From Verrucomicrobia bacterium 12-59-8 (lineage in GTDB: Bacteria; Verrucomicrobiota; Verrucomicrobiae; Verrucomicrobiales; Verrucomicrobiaceae), in assembly GCA_002279765.1 (NCBI GenBank), contig NCCR01000120.1:1-17276 (forward strand): 17,276 nt of DNA. The letters are read 5' to 3'. A program made the position numbers and the translations under genes. The notes under the pieces are model-generated. The model had not been told where the DNA came from, ran no database searches, and worked only from the letters and a program-made list of their open reading frames with translations. Positions 15,027 to 17,276 of this stretch are shown piece by piece. The first letter of the stretch is position 1. The number at the start of each line of letters is the position of its first letter.

Positions 15027-15632
15027 TCACGGCAGCGGCAGCCGACGCGACTGTAGTTTTTTCACAGCTTGCGCAATCAAGGGAGCATATTCTTCGAGTG
15101 CTCCGATGGAGATGCCTTTGCCTGGATCAGCCAAATGTTTCTTATAGTCTTCGTACCAGCGCTTGCGATTGCGCCGGACCTTCAGTCCATTGACCAGCTT
15201 GAGTTGCTTGAGCGTGAATTGCACCTTGGCCTTCAAATTCGGCGGAACATTGGCCGTGGGTTTCAACTGCATCGAAGGCAGATCAATCTCAAACCAATCC
15301 ACTCCGACTTGAAACGGGTCAAGAATGGCCTCGTCATGATTGCCTTTCGAACTGTTAACCGTTCCAGCGATATACCGGTAGTTCTTCCACTGATAGGCAC
15401 GGCGGCGATGGTTCTTTTTGCTGAGATAATGGTCCACATCACCGTCTGCAATTCGCATAGCCCACCAGCCACAACGGTCCTTGAAGGCTTCAGCCAGTGC
15501 GGGCTGAAATCGGGTCCAGTGCGCTGGAAATCTCTGCGAGTTGCGGTTCCCTCGAAGCCATTTCAGCCCCGGGCGTCTGCATTGGTCATCAAAGCCCTGC
15601 GGCTCAGCGATGGGATTGGAGACAGGAATCAT
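15027..15632 (-). CDS. HNH-type nuclease, Septu PtuB-like partner of the upstream ATPase
   Basis: A 201-aa protein whose ATG overlaps the ATPase stop as ATGA, so the two are translationally coupled. The core GDVDHYLSKK (D67-H68), YQWKNYRYI (N84) and GTVNSSKGN (N93, K96) fits the beta-beta-alpha HNH fold of the PtuB/TIGR02646 type, where D-H, N and N-x2-K are conserved. The zinc-binding cysteine pairs seen in many such proteins are not intact: there is C54-G-W-W where C-x2-C is common, and no CxxC before N93. A C-terminal helical, basic region (LKVRRNRKRWYEDYKK) may bind nucleic acid or the ATPase. In Septu systems this protein degrades nucleic acid when released or activated by PtuA. The HNH call is from motif reading; the system assignment rests on the gene pair. 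Confidence 0.75.
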   Translation of the reverse strand: MIPVSNPIAEPQGFDDQCRRPGLKWLRGNRNSQRFPAHWTRFQPALAEAFKDRCGWWAMRIADGDVDHYLSKKNHRRRAYQWKNYRYIAGTVNSSKGNHDEAILDPFQVGVDWFEIDLPSMQLKPTANVPPNLKAKVQFTLKQLKLVNGLKVRRNRKRWYEDYKKHLADPGKGISIGALEEYAPLIAQAVKKLQSRRLPLP

Positions 15633-16951
15633 GCGGCGTCCTTTCGCTTGTCAAAATAGGGCAGCCAGTAGGGCCAGTATTCATCGTCATTGCCCAGCGT
15701 TCTCTGGAGCTCCTCATGGATGCTTTCCATTTCTCCGGCAAATCCCCTGGGGTCTGAGTTCTCGATCATGAATGCGTCCGCACGACGCATGGCCTTTTGC
15801 GCTTGCAGTGAATAGCCTGGATAGTCAGCAGGCAGATCGAAGGAATCTGAACCCAGCCAGTTTTCCGCGCTGCCGTGTTTGAAGAACTCAATTGCCTCCA
15901 GGCTCACCTGCCCCTCTGCGAGATCGAAATCAAAGAGTTGATCCTTGGTTTTGTCCCAGAGCGTTTCTACTGAGCCCAGCACCAGGGGGGCATGGGTCGT
16001 TGCAATGATCTGAACTGATTCCGCGTGGTCCATCAACAGCAGAGACTCGACCGTCTTCAACACAGCAGGAAGGAGAACCTTTTGCCATTTGGGGTGCAGG
16101 TGTGCCTCCACTTCGTCAAACAGCAGAACCATGCGTTTCGTAGGCTCCGCTCTTTTGTTCAAGGATGCCTTTTTATGCGTCTCCCATGCCCAAACCAGCA
16201 AATAGGCCAGAGCGAGCACACGCTTCATCCCGGCGGCAGCCTGAGTGATCGGGATTTCGCCATAAGGCATAACTAGCGTGGGAATCTCCACCAAACTCCT
16301 GCCAACGGTCACGCTTTGAGCGCCAATTTTCAGCATTTCACCGTCACCGGAAGACAGATGTTTAAGGACCTGCTGAAAAAGATCAAAAACTCCATTTCCC
16401 TTCAGCCGCCAGTTTTCCACATCCCGCAAAAGCCCGTTGCAAATGATGTCCTCTATCCGTGCCGCCCCTTCGGGCAAACCGTTCCACACCTGGGCTTTGG
16501 AGAACTGAAAGGCTTCCAGTGTTTCCCGTGTTTCACTGGACGATTCGCCGTCATCGTCTTCCTCCATCCAATAGTGCTGGGCCGGATCCCAGACAGAAAA
16601 TCCGCCATCGATGCGGGCATAGACAACCAGCCCAGGCATGGCCGGACGCCCCTCTTTCCCCTGCCATGACTGTGTTTGAAAATTAAACACCACCTGGCTT
16701 GCCGCTGGCTTGCCGCTGGCACCAACCAACGTGTACTCGATCCGAGGAGGATCGGCCTTGCCAGTTTTAGATGCCGGATAAAACTCACGCCCCTCCGCCC
16801 AAGTCCGCTTGGTGAGCGCATACCAGCAGGCATCCAAAAGAAAGGTTTTTCCCAGTCCATTGTCACCGGTGATCACATTCAGGCGCTCACCAAATTCGGC
16901 TTCCAGGTCGGGGGCAGGTCCGATGTTATGCAGATTCAGCTTCTTGATCAT
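15629..16951 (-). CDS. AAA/ABC-type ATPase, Septu PtuA-like
   Basis: From ATG 16951 (MIKKLNLHNIGP) the protein has 440 residues; a longer start adds 16 residues of poor composition. Domain order is that of a RecF/OLD/AAA_21-type ATPase: Walker A GDNGLGKT (29-36), a large insertion with WDPAQHYW and helical parts, a signature-like AAAGMKRVLALAY stretch (near residue 230), Walker B LLFDEVEAHLHPKW (D279-E280) and an H-loop in ATTHAP. No TOPRIM domain follows, which separates it from OLD nucleases; the C-terminus is about 100 residues of helical sequence. PtuA-like ATPases form multimers that hold an HNH nuclease and sense nucleotide or phage signals. It lies first in a two-gene operon with the HNH gene. 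Alternative: another AAA-HNH defence family not named here. Confidence 0.85.
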   Translation of the reverse strand: MIKKLNLHNIGPAPDLEAEFGERLNVITGDNGLGKTFLLDACWYALTKRTWAEGREFYPASKTGKADPPRIEYTLVGASGKPAASQVVFNFQTQSWQGKEGRPAMPGLVVYARIDGGFSVWDPAQHYWMEEDDDGESSSETRETLEAFQFSKAQVWNGLPEGAARIEDIICNGLLRDVENWRLKGNGVFDLFQQVLKHLSSGDGEMLKIGAQSVTVGRSLVEIPTLVMPYGEIPITQAAAGMKRVLALAYLLVWAWETHKKASLNKRAEPTKRMVLLFDEVEAHLHPKWQKVLLPAVLKTVESLLLMDHAESVQIIATTHAPLVLGSVETLWDKTKDQLFDFDLAEGQVSLEAIEFFKHGSAENWLGSDSFDLPADYPGYSLQAQKAMRRADAFMIENSDPRGFAGEMESIHEELQRTLGNDDEYWPYWLPYFDKRKDAA

Positions 16952-16956
16952 GGGGC

Positions 16957-16984
16957 AGATTAAAGGCGGACAATGACAAATCAA
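16957..16984 (-). promoter_or_regulatory. Possible promoter of the ATPase-HNH operon
   Basis: On the minus strand TTGATT (16984-16979) and TAATCT (16962-16957) are separated by 16 bases, close to sigma-70 boxes. The -10-like box ends only 5 bases before the ATG at 16951, so the transcript would be leaderless or nearly so. No Shine-Dalgarno site is present to contradict this. Weak evidence, from sequence match only. Confidence 0.25.
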
Positions 16985-17157
16985 ACACTCGACCGACAAT
17001 GCGCATCCACATTCTCGGACAAAGCAGGAATGCTGGCGTTGGGCCGGATTTGGCTGCTGAAGGACCTCCCTGGTGTTTGCAGCCTGATTTCAGCGTAATT
17101 TTCACTGGTTTTCCTCGTATTGGACATCCCCCCAAGCCTATGCTATCGCCCTGCCCC

Positions 17158-17276
17158 ATGTTTCTCTCCCGACCTCTCGTAACCGCCCTCATGCTGGCTC
17201 CCGCGTTTCTTGGCGCAGCGGAGAAGATTGATTTCAACAAGCAGATCAAGCCCCTGCTCGAAGGTGCCTGCACAAA
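17158..17276 (+). CDS. Secreted PSCYT1-type cytochrome c protein, 3' end outside the window
   Basis: Only the first 39 codons are present. ATG 17158 opens a signal peptide (MFLSRPLVTALMLAPAFLGA, cleavage probably after GAA), and the mature part begins KIDFNKQIKPLLEGACT. IDFxxxIKPLLxxxC is the usual opening of planctomycete cytochrome c (PSCYT1) domains, with the cysteine as the first residue of a CxxCH haem site that would lie just beyond the edge. Such proteins usually continue into DUF1549/DUF1553 or a related domain. The gene diverges from the ATPase-HNH operon, with 206 bases between. The domain content downstream of the edge is inference. Confidence 0.75.
   Translation, partial: MFLSRPLVTALMLAPAFLGAAEKIDFNKQIKPLLEGACT

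Noticed and set aside
17120..17144. TTGGAC and TATGCT as a promoter for the final gene.
   Set aside because: The spacing is about 13 bases, too short for a sigma-70 promoter.

Overview
The window looks like chromosomal DNA of a Verrucomicrobiota bacterium, probably near Prosthecobacter/Verrucomicrobiaceae. The evidence is two planctomycete-type cytochrome c (PSCYT1) secreted proteins, one carrying DUF1549/DUF1553, a GC-rich composition, little Shine-Dalgarno signal, and many small palindromic and tandem repeats in and between genes. This placement is inferred from gene content; no marker gene for taxonomy is present.

Layout from left to right. Positions 1-711 (+) hold the end of a YqjE-like holin-family membrane protein and an overlapping small membrane protein. 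Positions 556-3848 (-) hold a four-gene WXG100/FtsK operon related to type VII secretion: a WXG100-like protein, a helical 165-aa protein, a second tiny WxD helical protein and an FtsK/SpoIIIE-family protein. The FtsK-like protein loses recognisable family sequence just before the position of the Walker A motor domain. Positions 4046-4762 (+) encode an unrecognised two-helix membrane protein. Positions 4795-7539 (-) encode a large secreted PSCYT1-DUF1549-DUF1553 protein that carries two in-frame repeat insertions. Positions 7698-8232 hold two nearly identical 42-bp palindromes on either side of a small unknown gene.

Positions 8233-10712 (-) are a HTH (excisionase-like) plus DnaB-N/DUF3987 pair, a replication or mobile-element type module. 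The HTH gene's tail is built from REP-like hairpins and a 15-bp tandem array. Positions 10966-13887 (-) encode a TIR-NB-ARC-TPR protein, an NLR-like architecture, with nine 42-residue TPR units that are nearly identical in the middle. A tRNA-dihydrouridine synthase (14043-15020, +) diverges from it. Positions 15027-16951 (-) are an AAA ATPase and an HNH-type nuclease overlapping by ATGA, resembling Septu (PtuA/PtuB)-type defence. The window ends in the first codons of another PSCYT1-type secreted protein.

Functionally, the right half reads as an accessory or defence neighbourhood: mobile-type HTH/DUF3987, TIR-NLR and ATPase-HNH, interrupted by one housekeeping gene (dus). The left half carries a WXG100 locus that may be decayed. 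No tRNA, rRNA, CRISPR array, integrase or transposase gene was seen. No gene-free stretch exceeds about 300 bases.
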